A stretch of DNA of 57,080 bases from positions 1 to 57,080 of the forward strand of contig CAZRQN010000004.1 in assembly GCA_964602115.1 (NCBI GenBank). Direction: 5' to 3'. Shown piece after piece: positions 20,313 through 28,577 of the stretch. Origin of the DNA: JANOGU01 sp964602115 (lineage in GTDB: Bacteria > Pseudomonadota > Alphaproteobacteria > Rhodobacterales > Rhodobacteraceae). A model generated the notes under the pieces. That model saw only the letters and a program-made list of their open reading frames with translations, had not been told where the DNA came from and searched no databases. Each line of letters opens with the position of its first letter. Position 1 is the first letter of the stretch. The position numbers and the translations under genes were made by a program.

Positions 20313-21415
20313 GGCCCTCGCTCCGCAGGCGGGCGCAGGAGCCAGCTGCTGATGCCGTCGGCGACGATGCCCTGGCTCTTGCTGCTGACATAGACCCCGA
20401 CATGGCCGCCGGGCAGCGCGATCTCGGTATAGTCCCTGGTGCCGACATGGGCCGCGAGCGCGCGCGAGCAGGGCGGCGGGATGATGTGGTCCTGCAGCGC
20501 ATAGATGTTCAGGACCGGCATGGTGAGCCGGCCGAGATCGACGCGCTGGCCCGACATTTCGAACGTGCCCTTGACCAGCCGGTTTTCCTTGTAAAGCTCG
20601 ATCAGCCACTGCAACGCCGCCGCACCCGGGTGGTGCGGCCGGTCGGCAAGCCATTTCTCCATCCGCAGGAAGTTCAGAAGCCTGGCCTCGTCGCCCGCCG
20701 CCTCGATCAGGTCGAGGTTGTATTTGGTCAGGCCGCGGGCCGGCGTCATCATCTGGAACACCGCCGCCATGATCTCGCCCGGCAGGTTGCCGAAGGCGGC
20801 GATCAGCCGGCGGATGTCCTCGTCCTGCAGGTTGCGGGTCCAGAGGTTGATGAAGCCATGCGACGGATCGGCGTCGTCGGTATCTCCATGGAAGTCGATG
20901 GGCGTGATCGTCAGGATCAAGCGGCCGACCCGCTCGGGGTGAAGGGCGGCGTAAAGCGTGCAGAACACGCCGCCTTCGCAGATGCCCAGAAGCGTGACCT
21001 GAGGCGCGCCGGTCACCGCGCCGATGCGGAAGATGCAGTCGTCAAGATAGCCGTCAACGTAATCGTCCAGCGTCAGCGACTGTTCGGCGCGCCCGGGATG
21101 GCCCCAGTCCACCACCCAGAGATCGACGCCACGGGCCAAGAGGCTGCGTACAAGCGAGCGGTCCTCCTGCAGGTCGGCCATCGTGTAGCGGCCGATCAGG
21201 CCATAGACGATCAGCACCGGCCCGGTCGTCACCTTGACGCCTGCGGGCGTATCATAGCGGTGCAGCGTCACCTTGTCCTGCCGCAGCATCAGACGCTTCG
21301 GCGCCGTTCCGACCTCGACCGCCGCCTCCGGCACGCGCGACACGGCCGCCAGCGCCTCGGCAAGCCGGTTCGGACCGTGCAGGAGGCCGGCGGGATCGCT
21401 TCCCTTCGCGCTCAT
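20309..21415 (-). CDS. phaC: Class III polyhydroxyalkanoate synthase, catalytic subunit PhaC
   Basis: A 368-residue synthase, the length of class III enzymes (class I are near 560-600). The lipase-like box is GICEGG with catalytic Cys146; Asp309 is in ALQDH and His338 in PGGHVG, completing the triad. VVDWGHPGRAEQSLTLDDYV is a PhaC hallmark. The start is the ATG at 21415, overlapping the phaE stop as ATGA. It joins hydroxyacyl-CoA units into polyester on granules together with PhaE. No phaA, phaB or phasin gene is in the window, so monomers must come from the CoA-transferase/dehydrogenase genes here or from the chromosome. Confidence 0.94.
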   Translation of the reverse strand: MSAKGSDPAGLLHGPNRLAEALAAVSRVPEAAVEVGTAPKRLMLRQDKVTLHRYDTPAGVKVTTGPVLIVYGLIGRYTMADLQEDRSLVRSLLARGVDLWVVDWGHPGRAEQSLTLDDYVDGYLDDCIFRIGAVTGAPQVTLLGICEGGVFCTLYAALHPERVGRLILTITPIDFHGDTDDADPSHGFINLWTRNLQDEDIRRLIAAFGNLPGEIMAAVFQMMTPARGLTKYNLDLIEAAGDEARLLNFLRMEKWLADRPHHPGAAALQWLIELYKENRLVKGTFEMSGQRVDLGRLTMPVLNIYALQDHIIPPPCSRALAAHVGTRDYTEIALPGGHVGVYVSSKSQGIVADGISSWLLRPPAERGP

Positions 21416-22209
21416 CCGCCCATCCCCTCGCCCGTCCCCTCTCCGGTATCGGCGGACCGGCCGGACGCGGCCATTGCCCGCCGCACACGGCGCAGCTCGC
21501 GCTTGAGCTCCTGCACCGTCGCCTGCAGCTCGTCGATCTCGGATCGCGTCGGGATCGAGCGCGCCTCGCACCAGGCCTCGTGCAGCGCCCGTTCGCGCAG
21601 ACGGTAGTCGGACGCCGCCCGCAGCAGTTTCCGCTGCGCCGCCAGGAAAGCCTCGCTGCGCTGCGTGGCGATCATCTCGGCGTCGGCGATCTCTAGCCAC
21701 CGCTTCAGCGCGGCCGGATCGGCCGCGCCCTGCGCTGCCGTTTCACCGCCCGAGGCCTGCAGGAAGCGGGCGAAGGCGCGGCCCCAGGCCTGGGCGACGA
21801 TCAGCCGGTAGTCGCCGTTCGCCGCCTGCAGCGCCAGCCATTCGGCCGTCGCCTGCAGCACATCCCGCCCGACCTCGGCCGCGCCGCCGGTACCGCCGCT
21901 GACCAGCGCCTGGATCGTCCGGCTGACATCGTCGCCGCCGGCCCCCATCAACTCGCCGGGATCGAGCATCCGCCGCAGCGTGGCGCGGACGATGCCGTCG
22001 TCACCGCTGGCCGCAGACGGAAGCACCGTCTGCAGCCACTGTTCAGAGACCTGCCGCGCCGCCGCCCAGGGGTCGGCTGCCGCCGCGCCCTCCCCGGCCG
22101 CGCCCGGCGCCGCCGCGTCCCAGAACGCCCGCTGTGCCGAGGCCATCTGGCCCTGCATCTGCACCCAGGCCCGGGCCATCGCATCGACCGAGAACGGATC
22201 GCCGCTCAT
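21412..22209 (-). CDS. phaE: Class III PHA synthase subunit PhaE
   Basis: A 265-residue PhaE. N-terminal helix (FSVDAMARAWVQMQGQMASA), a long Ala-rich helical middle, and a C-terminal YRLRERALHEAWCEARSIPT segment followed by a coiled coil (RSEIDELQATVQELKRELRR), which is characteristic of PhaE. The tail (GRSADTGEGTGEGMGG) is low-complexity. PhaE is needed for activity of class III PhaC and lies directly before it, with a 4-bp overlap. It starts 11 bp after the Fe-alcohol dehydrogenase stop. Confidence 0.9.
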   Translation of the reverse strand: MSGDPFSVDAMARAWVQMQGQMASAQRAFWDAAAPGAAGEGAAAADPWAAARQVSEQWLQTVLPSAASGDDGIVRATLRRMLDPGELMGAGGDDVSRTIQALVSGGTGGAAEVGRDVLQATAEWLALQAANGDYRLIVAQAWGRAFARFLQASGGETAAQGAADPAALKRWLEIADAEMIATQRSEAFLAAQRKLLRAASDYRLRERALHEAWCEARSIPTRSEIDELQATVQELKRELRRVRRAMAASGRSADTGEGTGEGMGG

Positions 22210-22219
22210 CGCGCCGGCC

Positions 22220-23374
22220 TCACAGCGCCTGGCTGTAGATGTCGAGCGCGGCCTCGTAGGTCATCTCGCGCGGGTTGTTGATCAAAAGCCGCTGCTGCTT
22301 CATCGCATCCTCGGCCAGCACGGGCAGGTGGTTGTGCCCGACGCCGACCTCGGACAGCCGTGTGGCCATGCCCAGTTCGGGCCCCAGCCGGCGGAAGCCC
22401 TCGACCAGGCCCTCGGCCCGGGCGGTCTCGGACTTTCCCGCCAGATCGGGGAAAACGAGCGGCGCCAGCTCTGCATAGAGCGGCATCGCTTCGGGCAGGT
22501 TGAATGCCAGCACATGCGGCAGCACCAGCGCGTTCGACAGCCCGTGCGGAACGTGGAAATGGCCGCCGAGCGGATAGGCCAGCGCATGCACCGCCGCCAC
22601 CGGCGCATTGGCAAAGGCCATCCCCGCCAGCATCGAGCCCATCAGCATCGCCCCGCGCGCCTCGCGGTCGCCCGGGACGGTGCAGGCCTGGCGGATGTTG
22701 GCGCCCAGAAGCGCCAGCGCCTGCCGGGCCAGGCAGTCCGAGACCACATTTTTCAGCCGCTTCGAGGTATAGGCCTCGATCGCATGCACCATGGCGTCGA
22801 TCCCGGTGGCTGCTGTGACTGCGGCCGGCAGGCCGACGGTCAGTTCGGGGTCGAGCACCGCCACATCGGGCAAGAGCTGCGGGGCCACAACACCCTTTTT
22901 CTCATTGCTTCCGGTGGTCACGATAGAGATGGGCGTCACCTCCGATCCGGTCCCTGCCGTGGTCGGCGCCAGGATCAAGGGAAGGCGCTCGCCCCGGACC
23001 AGGCCCACGCCGTACATCTCGCCGATGGGCTGGTCGCTGGCGGCAAGGACGGCGATGAGCTTCGCTGTGTCCAAGGACGAGCCGCCGCCGACCGAGGCGA
23101 CGCAATCCACCCCCTCGGCCCGCGCCCGGGCGGCGGCGGCCAGGATCATCGCCTCGGCTGGATCGGGCTGAACCTCGGCGAAGACCCAGACGTCAAGCCC
23201 GGCCTGGGCGATGCCGTCCAGCGCCGCCTGCGCCAGGCCCAGGCGCAGGATCGGCGCGTCGGTGACGAAGGCGACCTTGCGGCAGCCGCGCGCTGCCAGC
23301 ATCGCGCCGATGCGGGCGGTGGCGCCGATCTCGGCTACAACCGAACGGGTGGTCTGGAAACTGAACGGCTTCAT
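22220..23374 (-). CDS. Iron-containing (group III) alcohol dehydrogenase
   Basis: A 384-residue enzyme. The NAD-binding GGGSSLDTAK is near residue 100, TTAGTGSEVTPISIVT follows, and the metal-binding region HALAYPLGGHFHVPHGLSNA carries the usual histidines. The family includes 1,3-propanediol, butanol, lactaldehyde and 4-hydroxybutyrate dehydrogenases, and sequence alone does not separate these. Between a TPP-dependent decarboxylase/synthase-like gene and phaE-phaC plus a CoA-transferase, reduction of an aldehyde (for example succinate semialdehyde to 4-hydroxybutyrate) is the attractive inference. It starts 58 bp after the TPP-enzyme stop. Confidence 0.9.
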   Translation of the reverse strand: MKPFSFQTTRSVVAEIGATARIGAMLAARGCRKVAFVTDAPILRLGLAQAALDGIAQAGLDVWVFAEVQPDPAEAMILAAAARARAEGVDCVASVGGGSSLDTAKLIAVLAASDQPIGEMYGVGLVRGERLPLILAPTTAGTGSEVTPISIVTTGSNEKKGVVAPQLLPDVAVLDPELTVGLPAAVTAATGIDAMVHAIEAYTSKRLKNVVSDCLARQALALLGANIRQACTVPGDREARGAMLMGSMLAGMAFANAPVAAVHALAYPLGGHFHVPHGLSNALVLPHVLAFNLPEAMPLYAELAPLVFPDLAGKSETARAEGLVEGFRRLGPELGMATRLSEVGVGHNHLPVLAEDAMKQQRLLINNPREMTYEAALDIYSQAL

Positions 23375-23432
23375 CGCGCGGCTCTCCTGCGGCGGGGCCG
23401 GGCGCGGGGCGCGCCGGCGGGGCGAGGGGGGG

Positions 23433-25067
23433 TCAGATCGGCGAGGTCAGGCCGCGCAGCTGCGCCGTCAGCTTCATGTTCTCGCGGTAGTCGACCGGGC
23501 AGTCGATGATCGACACCGTGCCGTCGCCCAGCGCCGTCCGCAGGGTCGGCAGCAGGTCTTCCGTGCGCTCTACCCGATAGCCCTTGGCGCCAAAGCTCTC
23601 GGCGAACTTGACGAAATCGGGGTTGGTGAAGTCGATGGCGGTCGAGCGGCCGAAGTGCCGGTTCTGGTGCCATTCGATCAGCCCGTACTTGCTGTCATTG
23701 AAGATCAGCACGACGAGATCGAGGCCGAGACGCATCGCCGTCTCGATCTCCTGATTGTTCATCATGAACCCGGCATCGCCGCAGACCGCCACCGCATGCC
23801 GGTCGGGATAGGCGAGCTTAGCGGCAATCGCCCCGGGCAGAGCGATGCCCATGGCGGCAAAGCCGTTCGAAATGATGCAGGTATTGGGCGCCTCGGCCTG
23901 GTACATCCGCGCCGTCCACATCTTGTGGGCGCCGACATCGGAAATCACGATGTCATCCTTGCCCAGGGCCTGGCGCAGATCCCACATCACCTTCTGCGGC
24001 TTCACCGGGAATTCGGTGTCGTCCCTGTGTTCGGCCACCATTCCGGCAATCACCGGCCGCAGCCCGTGGATCCGTGTGTCGGGATGGCGGCGCGCCTTGG
24101 CCGCGATCCGCTCCAGCGAATCGCGGATGGTGCCGACCACGCCGGCCTCCAGGATGTACTGCGCATCGACCTCCGCCGGGCTCTGGTCGATGTGGATGAT
24201 CTTCTTCTCGCGTTTGGGGTTCCACAGCCGCGGGTGGTATTCGACCATGTCGACGCCGATGCAGATCACCAGATCGGCGGCGTCGAAGCCGAAGGCCACA
24301 TGGTCATGCGCCTGCAGCCCCACCGCCCCCAGACACAGGGGATGGCTGAACGGGATCGCGCCCTTGGTCATGAAGGTCGTTGCCACCGGCACGTTCAGCT
24401 TCTCGGCGAAATCCACCAGCGCATCGGACGCGCCCTCGCGGATCACGCCGTTGCCCGCCATGATGATCGGCCGCTGCGCGGCGTCGATGATCTTCGCCAC
24501 CTCGGCGCATTTGCCGACGGGCGCCGTGGGCGGCAAGGGCGACTGCACCTTGAGCGGCACCATGTCCGGCAACTCCGCCTCGGCGATGTTTTCCGGCAGG
24601 TCGATGAAGGAACAGCCCGGCTTTTCCATCTGCGCCGTCTTGAACGCCTTGCGCACGATCTCGGGGATGATCTCGGCCAGGCGGATCTGCGTCGAATACT
24701 TGGTGATCGGCTGGAACAGGTTCACCAGGTCGAGGATCTGGTGGCTTTCCTTGTGCATCCGCGCCGTCGATCCCTGCCCGGCAATCGCCACCATCGGCGC
24801 ACGGTCCATGTTGCCGTCCGCAACCCCCGTCACCAGGTTCGTGGCCCCCGGCCCGAGCGTCGACAGACAGACCCCCGCCCGCCCCGTCAGGCGCCCGTAG
24901 ACATCCGCCATGAAGGCCGCACCCTGTTCGTGGCGGGTGGTGACGAACTGGATGGGGCTGTCGATCAGCGCATCCAGGACGTCGATGTTCTCTTCGCCCG
25001 GAATGCCGAAGATGTACTCCACACCCTCGTTTTCAAGACACCTGACAAAAAGTTCCGCTGCCTTCAT
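23433..25067 (-). CDS. TPP-dependent enzyme, acetolactate-synthase-like (possible 2-oxoglutarate decarboxylase)
   Basis: A 544-residue ThDP enzyme with the usual three domains. Residues 20-30 are FGIPGEENIDV; Glu47 in TTRHEQGAA is the ThDP-activating Glu; the pyrophosphate/Mg site is CGDAGFMMNNQE. It would be annotated as acetolactate synthase large subunit, but there is no small-subunit gene, and the operon is for PHA, not valine. A close-looking 'acetolactate synthase' of Synechococcus PCC 7002 was shown to be a 2-oxoglutarate decarboxylase. The ATG at 25067 follows GGGGGCGCAG; the longer frame to 25166 crosses the operator. It is the first gene of the PHA operon. Confidence 0.88.
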   Translation of the reverse strand: MKAAELFVRCLENEGVEYIFGIPGEENIDVLDALIDSPIQFVTTRHEQGAAFMADVYGRLTGRAGVCLSTLGPGATNLVTGVADGNMDRAPMVAIAGQGSTARMHKESHQILDLVNLFQPITKYSTQIRLAEIIPEIVRKAFKTAQMEKPGCSFIDLPENIAEAELPDMVPLKVQSPLPPTAPVGKCAEVAKIIDAAQRPIIMAGNGVIREGASDALVDFAEKLNVPVATTFMTKGAIPFSHPLCLGAVGLQAHDHVAFGFDAADLVICIGVDMVEYHPRLWNPKREKKIIHIDQSPAEVDAQYILEAGVVGTIRDSLERIAAKARRHPDTRIHGLRPVIAGMVAEHRDDTEFPVKPQKVMWDLRQALGKDDIVISDVGAHKMWTARMYQAEAPNTCIISNGFAAMGIALPGAIAAKLAYPDRHAVAVCGDAGFMMNNQEIETAMRLGLDLVVLIFNDSKYGLIEWHQNRHFGRSTAIDFTNPDFVKFAESFGAKGYRVERTEDLLPTLRTALGDGTVSIIDCPVDYRENMKLTAQLRGLTSPI

Positions 25068-25091
25068 CTGCGCCCCCGATCCCCGCTGTAT

Positions 25092-25117
25092 CGTTCTGTA
25101 TAGACGAACGCTGTTCG
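25092..25117. promoter_or_regulatory. Candidate IclR-type operator A (before the TPP enzyme/PHA operon)
   Basis: CGTTC (25092-25096), an 8-bp gap, then CGAACGCTGTTCG (25105-25117), itself a CGAAC-N3-GTTCG palindrome. The site begins 25 nt before the ATG of the TPP-enzyme gene. The arrangement CGTTC-N8-CGAACGCTGTTC recurs at 37768-37792, at a nearly equal distance from the start of the second sugar operon. Confidence 0.65.
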
Positions 25118-25191
25118 ATATTTTGACCGATGTAGCTCGGAGAATCAAGCACGAACTTGCCAGCACCGAAGGGGATGTGGACTCGGTCTGT

Positions 25192-25998
25192 TCAGCAGTC
25201 GCTTAACGGCTTGCCATAGGCCGCCGCGTTGAAGCCAAGGTCCATGGACATGGCTATCGCGCCGTCCCGCACCTTCCGCCCGACGGCATGGATGTCAGCT
25301 TCATCCCGGTCGAGCTTCAGGCCGGAGACGCTGACGGCGCCGATGACCACCCCCAAGCTGTCGCGGACAGGTGCCGCAACGCAGAAGACGCCATCCATGT
25401 CCTCTTCGTCATCGACCGAGAACCCGCGCTGTCGGCAGAGCCGGATGTCCTCGAGCAACTGGCCCGGTTCGGTGATGGTCCGCGTTGTGCGCCGCTCCAT
25501 GCCGGACGCGCGGACGAGCCTCAGGATTTCCTCGTCCGGCAGGCCGGAGAGGAGCGACTTCCCGACCCCGGTCGAATGAGGCAACTCGCGTCGGCCGAGA
25601 TAGGGCGCGACATCCACACCACTGTCGGCGTTCTCACGCGCAAGCGCGACAGCGCTGCCCCCTTCAAGAACCGCGAAGCGGGAGGTCATGCCGGTTGCGG
25701 ATGTCAGAGCCATCAGTGTCTTTCTGGCAATCACGGCCAGCGGCCGCTGCGAGGCGGCTACTGTGGCGAGGCGCAGAAAGCTTGCGCCCAACCGATAGCG
25801 GCGTGTCGGTCCGTCGCCCGAATCCGAAACGAAGCCGCGGTCGCAGAGCGTCTGCACAATCCCGAAGGCATTGCTCTTGGTAGTGCCGACTGCACGGGCG
25901 ATGTCGCTGATCCCGATACCATCAAGCCCCGAAGAACCGATCGCCTCGATCACATCGAGCGCCCGCACCAGACTCTTGACTTCGTAGCGCTTTTCCAA
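25192..25998 (-). CDS. IclR-family transcriptional regulator
   Basis: A 268-residue regulator. An N-terminal winged HTH (VKSLVRALDVIEAIGSSGLD, then SDIARAVGTTKSNAFGIVQT) precedes the IclR effector domain from about residue 85 (HSTGVGKSLLSG, GFSVDDEEDMDG, CVAAPVRD). I chose the TTG at 25996-25998 (giving EKRYEVKSLVRALD, a usual IclR opening), preceded by an AGGGCGG site. A longer frame from GTG 26061 would put a palindromic operator (26021-26050) inside the coding region. It lies between the end of the second sugar operon and the start of the PHA operon and has matching operator-like sites before all three, so it is the probable regulator of both. Confidence 0.9.
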   Translation of the reverse strand: MEKRYEVKSLVRALDVIEAIGSSGLDGIGISDIARAVGTTKSNAFGIVQTLCDRGFVSDSGDGPTRRYRLGASFLRLATVAASQRPLAVIARKTLMALTSATGMTSRFAVLEGGSAVALARENADSGVDVAPYLGRRELPHSTGVGKSLLSGLPDEEILRLVRASGMERRTTRTITEPGQLLEDIRLCRQRGFSVDDEEDMDGVFCVAAPVRDSLGVVIGAVSVSGLKLDRDEADIHAVGRKVRDGAIAMSMDLGFNAAAYGKPLSDC

Positions 25999-26020
25999 AT
26001 CCGCCCTGCCCGTTCGTTGC

Positions 26021-26050
26021 CTACGAAAGGCTTTCGAAATCCTTTCGTAG
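26021..26050. promoter_or_regulatory. Perfect 10-bp inverted repeat, candidate IclR autoregulatory operator
   Basis: CTACGAAAGG and CCTTTCGTAG are separated by 10 bp. Inside are two overlapping 13-bp palindromes of the form CGAAA-N3-TTTCG (26024-26036 and 26035-26047), the same geometry as CGAAC-N3-GTTCG in operators A and B. It begins 26 nt before the TTG start chosen for the IclR gene. Confidence 0.65.
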
Positions 26051-26088
26051 TCTTCCGGCACATTGTCGGCAACCTCGTTATGGACGCG

Positions 26089-27525
26089 TCAGCCCGCCGC
26101 TATGTAGCTCGTCTTTACCTCGGTGAAAAACTCTGCCGCATAGCGGCCCTGTTCCCGCGTCCCGAAGCTGGAGCCCTTCCGGCCACCGAACGGAACATGA
26201 AAATCGACGCCTGCGGTGGGGAGGTTGACCATCACCATCCCGGCCTCCGCATTCCGGCGGAAGTGAGCCGCATACTTCAGGCTGGTCGTGCAGATGCCGG
26301 ATGAAAGGCCAAACTCGGTGTCATTGGCGGCCTCAAGAGCCTCTTCGTAGGTTCTGACGCGCATGACGCCGGCAACTGGCCCGAAGATCTCCTCCCGCAT
26401 GATCTTCATATCCGGGGCGCAGTCGGTGAAGAGCGCGGGCGAAAGGTAGTAGCCTTCCGTCGCCCGGTTCAGGCGCTCTCCGCCAGCGATCAGCCGGGCT
26501 CCCTCTGCCCTGCCTGCCGACACATAGTCCAGATCCTGCCGGAGCTGGGATTCGTCCACGACCGGACCCATCTGCGTTGCCGGGTCCAGGGCATGGCCCA
26601 CACGCAGATCCCTGACCCGCTGGGCCAACGCCGCGACGAAACGGTCGTGGATCCCCTCGGTCACAATCAGGCGGGACGACGCGGTGCAGCGCTGGCCGGT
26701 CGAGTAGAAGCTGCCGTTCAACGCGGCCTCGACCGCGACTTCAAGGTCGGCATCGTCCAGGATCACCAGCGGGTTCTTTCCGCCCATCTCTACCTGCGAC
26801 CGGCGAAGGTGCCGTGCGCAGGCCTCGACGACGCGCCGACCGGTGCCGACCGACCCGGTAAAGCTGATGCCATCGACCTTGGGGCTGTCCAGCATCGCCT
26901 GGCCGACAACCGATCCCTTGCCCATCACTAGGTTCAGCACGCCCGGCGGAAGTCCCGCGCGCGTGAGGATGTCTGCCAGAACCCAGGTACAGCCGGGGAC
27001 CAGCTCTGCCGGTTTCACGACCACGGTGTTGCCGTAGCAAAGCGCCGGAGCGATCTTCCAGGCCGGGATCGCGATGGGAAAGTTCCAGGGCGTGATGATG
27101 CCGATCACGCCCAGAGGTTCTCGCGTGATTTCTACCGTCGCGCCCGGCCGCGCGGAGGGGACCACCTCACCGGCAAGCCGCAGAGCCTCGCCCGAGAAGA
27201 ACTCGAAAATCTGCGCGGCACGTACGGCCTCGCCGATTCCTTCCGGCAGCGTCTTGCCCTCCTCCCGCGACAGGAGGTTTCCGATCTCGTCCTTGCGTCG
27301 AAGGATCTCGGCAGAGGCATCACGCAGGATCCGTGCCCGCTCGACGATCCCCGACCTTGACCAAGCCGGAAAGGCAGCCCGGGCGGCCTCGATTGCATTG
27401 TTGACGTCAGACAGGGTGGCCGTGGCGTATTCGCCGACGGTCTCGGACGTGTCTGAAGGGTTGACGTTCGGCGTGAACGTCGAGCCGACCCACTCGCCCG
27501 CGATCAGGTTCTTGTGCAGTGTCAT
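26089..27525 (-). CDS. Aldehyde dehydrogenase, 2-oxoglutarate-semialdehyde type
   Basis: A 478-residue ALDH. TPWNFP is at 145-150, SFTGSVGTG near 221-229, Glu246 in VEMGGKNP and Cys280 in STGQRC. Length and motifs fit the succinate/2-oxoglutarate semialdehyde branch. In an operon with a sugar dehydrogenase, an IlvD/Edd dehydratase and an AraD1-family protein, it would perform the final Weimberg step, 2-oxoglutarate semialdehyde to 2-oxoglutarate. It is the last gene of the 37740-to-26089 operon, 24 bp after the AraD1-family gene, and it precedes the IclR gene by 90 bp. Confidence 0.9.
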   Translation of the reverse strand: MTLHKNLIAGEWVGSTFTPNVNPSDTSETVGEYATATLSDVNNAIEAARAAFPAWSRSGIVERARILRDASAEILRRKDEIGNLLSREEGKTLPEGIGEAVRAAQIFEFFSGEALRLAGEVVPSARPGATVEITREPLGVIGIITPWNFPIAIPAWKIAPALCYGNTVVVKPAELVPGCTWVLADILTRAGLPPGVLNLVMGKGSVVGQAMLDSPKVDGISFTGSVGTGRRVVEACARHLRRSQVEMGGKNPLVILDDADLEVAVEAALNGSFYSTGQRCTASSRLIVTEGIHDRFVAALAQRVRDLRVGHALDPATQMGPVVDESQLRQDLDYVSAGRAEGARLIAGGERLNRATEGYYLSPALFTDCAPDMKIMREEIFGPVAGVMRVRTYEEALEAANDTEFGLSSGICTTSLKYAAHFRRNAEAGMVMVNLPTAGVDFHVPFGGRKGSSFGTREQGRYAAEFFTEVKTSYIAAG

Positions 27526-27549
27526 GCTTCGATCATTTCCCCCGACATT

Positions 27550-28566
27550 TCACAGGGCTTCGACTTCGTAAACCTGAAGCGGACCGCCCTCGATCCGCAG
27601 CTGGCTGCGCAGCGGATGGCCGAAGACGGGCACATCGAATTCGAAGACATCGCCGTCCTGGGTGCGCACACCCTCGCCGAAGCTGATCACCGGGCAGCCG
27701 AACAGATGCGCGTGCAGGTCACCCGGCCGTCGGAAGGCGGTGTGGCGGAAGTGGTGGTGTTCCAGATTGCCGATCGAGTAGGACATGTTCGCCTCGCCGC
27801 TCTCGAAACTGCCCTCCCACAGGAGCTTGCCGTCACGCCAGATGCGCGAATGGCCCTCGACCTTGTCGGGCAGATCGCCGATCAGCAGCTCGGGCCCCAT
27901 GCTGCAGTCGCGCAGCTTGGACGGCGCGATGTACATGAAGTTCAGCCGCTCTGTCTCGTGATCCGAGAGGTCGTTGGCCAGCGTATAGCCGATGCGGAAG
28001 GGTCTGCCGTCGCCGCCGATCAGGTAGATTCCGGTGATCTCGGGCTCTTCGGCGCAGGCGCGCGCGAAATTCGGGCTCGTCAGCGGCTGCCCCGGAGCCA
28101 CGACAATCCCTCCGTCGCCCTTGAAGAACCATTCCGGCATCGCCCCGATTTCGCCCTTGGCGGGTCGGCCGGCGCGGAGGCCCTGTTCGAAGAGCTTCAT
28201 CGAATCGGTCATGGGCGGCTCGTTTTCGCCCTCGGGCCGGTCGTGCATTTCGTTGCGCGTCTTTGCGCTGCCGATATGTGTGAGCCCCGTCCCGGTGATG
28301 AGGAACCGCGCATCGTTTTCCGGGTGGTGCACCGGCGGAAGCAGGCGACCGTCCTTGGCAAGGCGAGCAAAGCTCTCGGTTTCGCCGGAAATCCGCGCCT
28401 CGATCACATCGCGCAGCTTGGACCCAGCGGCAACCGCCTCTTGGGCAAGTCCGAAGATCGTGGCTGCACCGGCGACACAGCGGACGGTATCGCCATCGCC
28501 CGTCCTACCGACACGAACCTCGCCGTTCTGGCCGCGGAACTGGATAGTACGAATGTAGTTGCTCAT
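27550..28566 (-). CDS. AraD1/GguC-family fumarylacetoacetase-fold protein
   Basis: A 338-residue member of the FAH superfamily, AraD1/GguC branch. The C-terminal half carries the metal-binding core (GIYLIGGDGRPFRIGYTLAN, NDLSDHETER) and a conserved tail (ARTQ-equivalent GVRTQDGDVFEFDVP). Proteins of this branch accompany pentose oxidation genes, where FAH-type enzymes dehydrate 2-keto-3-deoxy-pentonate to 2-oxoglutarate semialdehyde. The ATG at 28566 has a GAGGAG site; the longer frame to 28647 overlaps the SDR gene. It replaces, in this operon, the DapA-family enzyme used in the first sugar-acid operon. The reaction is inferred from family and context. Confidence 0.88.
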   Translation of the reverse strand: MSNYIRTIQFRGQNGEVRVGRTGDGDTVRCVAGAATIFGLAQEAVAAGSKLRDVIEARISGETESFARLAKDGRLLPPVHHPENDARFLITGTGLTHIGSAKTRNEMHDRPEGENEPPMTDSMKLFEQGLRAGRPAKGEIGAMPEWFFKGDGGIVVAPGQPLTSPNFARACAEEPEITGIYLIGGDGRPFRIGYTLANDLSDHETERLNFMYIAPSKLRDCSMGPELLIGDLPDKVEGHSRIWRDGKLLWEGSFESGEANMSYSIGNLEHHHFRHTAFRRPGDLHAHLFGCPVISFGEGVRTQDGDVFEFDVPVFGHPLRSQLRIEGGPLQVYEVEAL

Positions 28567-28577
28567 GGTTACTCTCC

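Noticed and set aside
23433..25067. Biosynthetic acetolactate synthase for branched-chain amino acids
   Set aside because: No small regulatory subunit gene, no other ilv biosynthesis gene, and location in a PHA operon.
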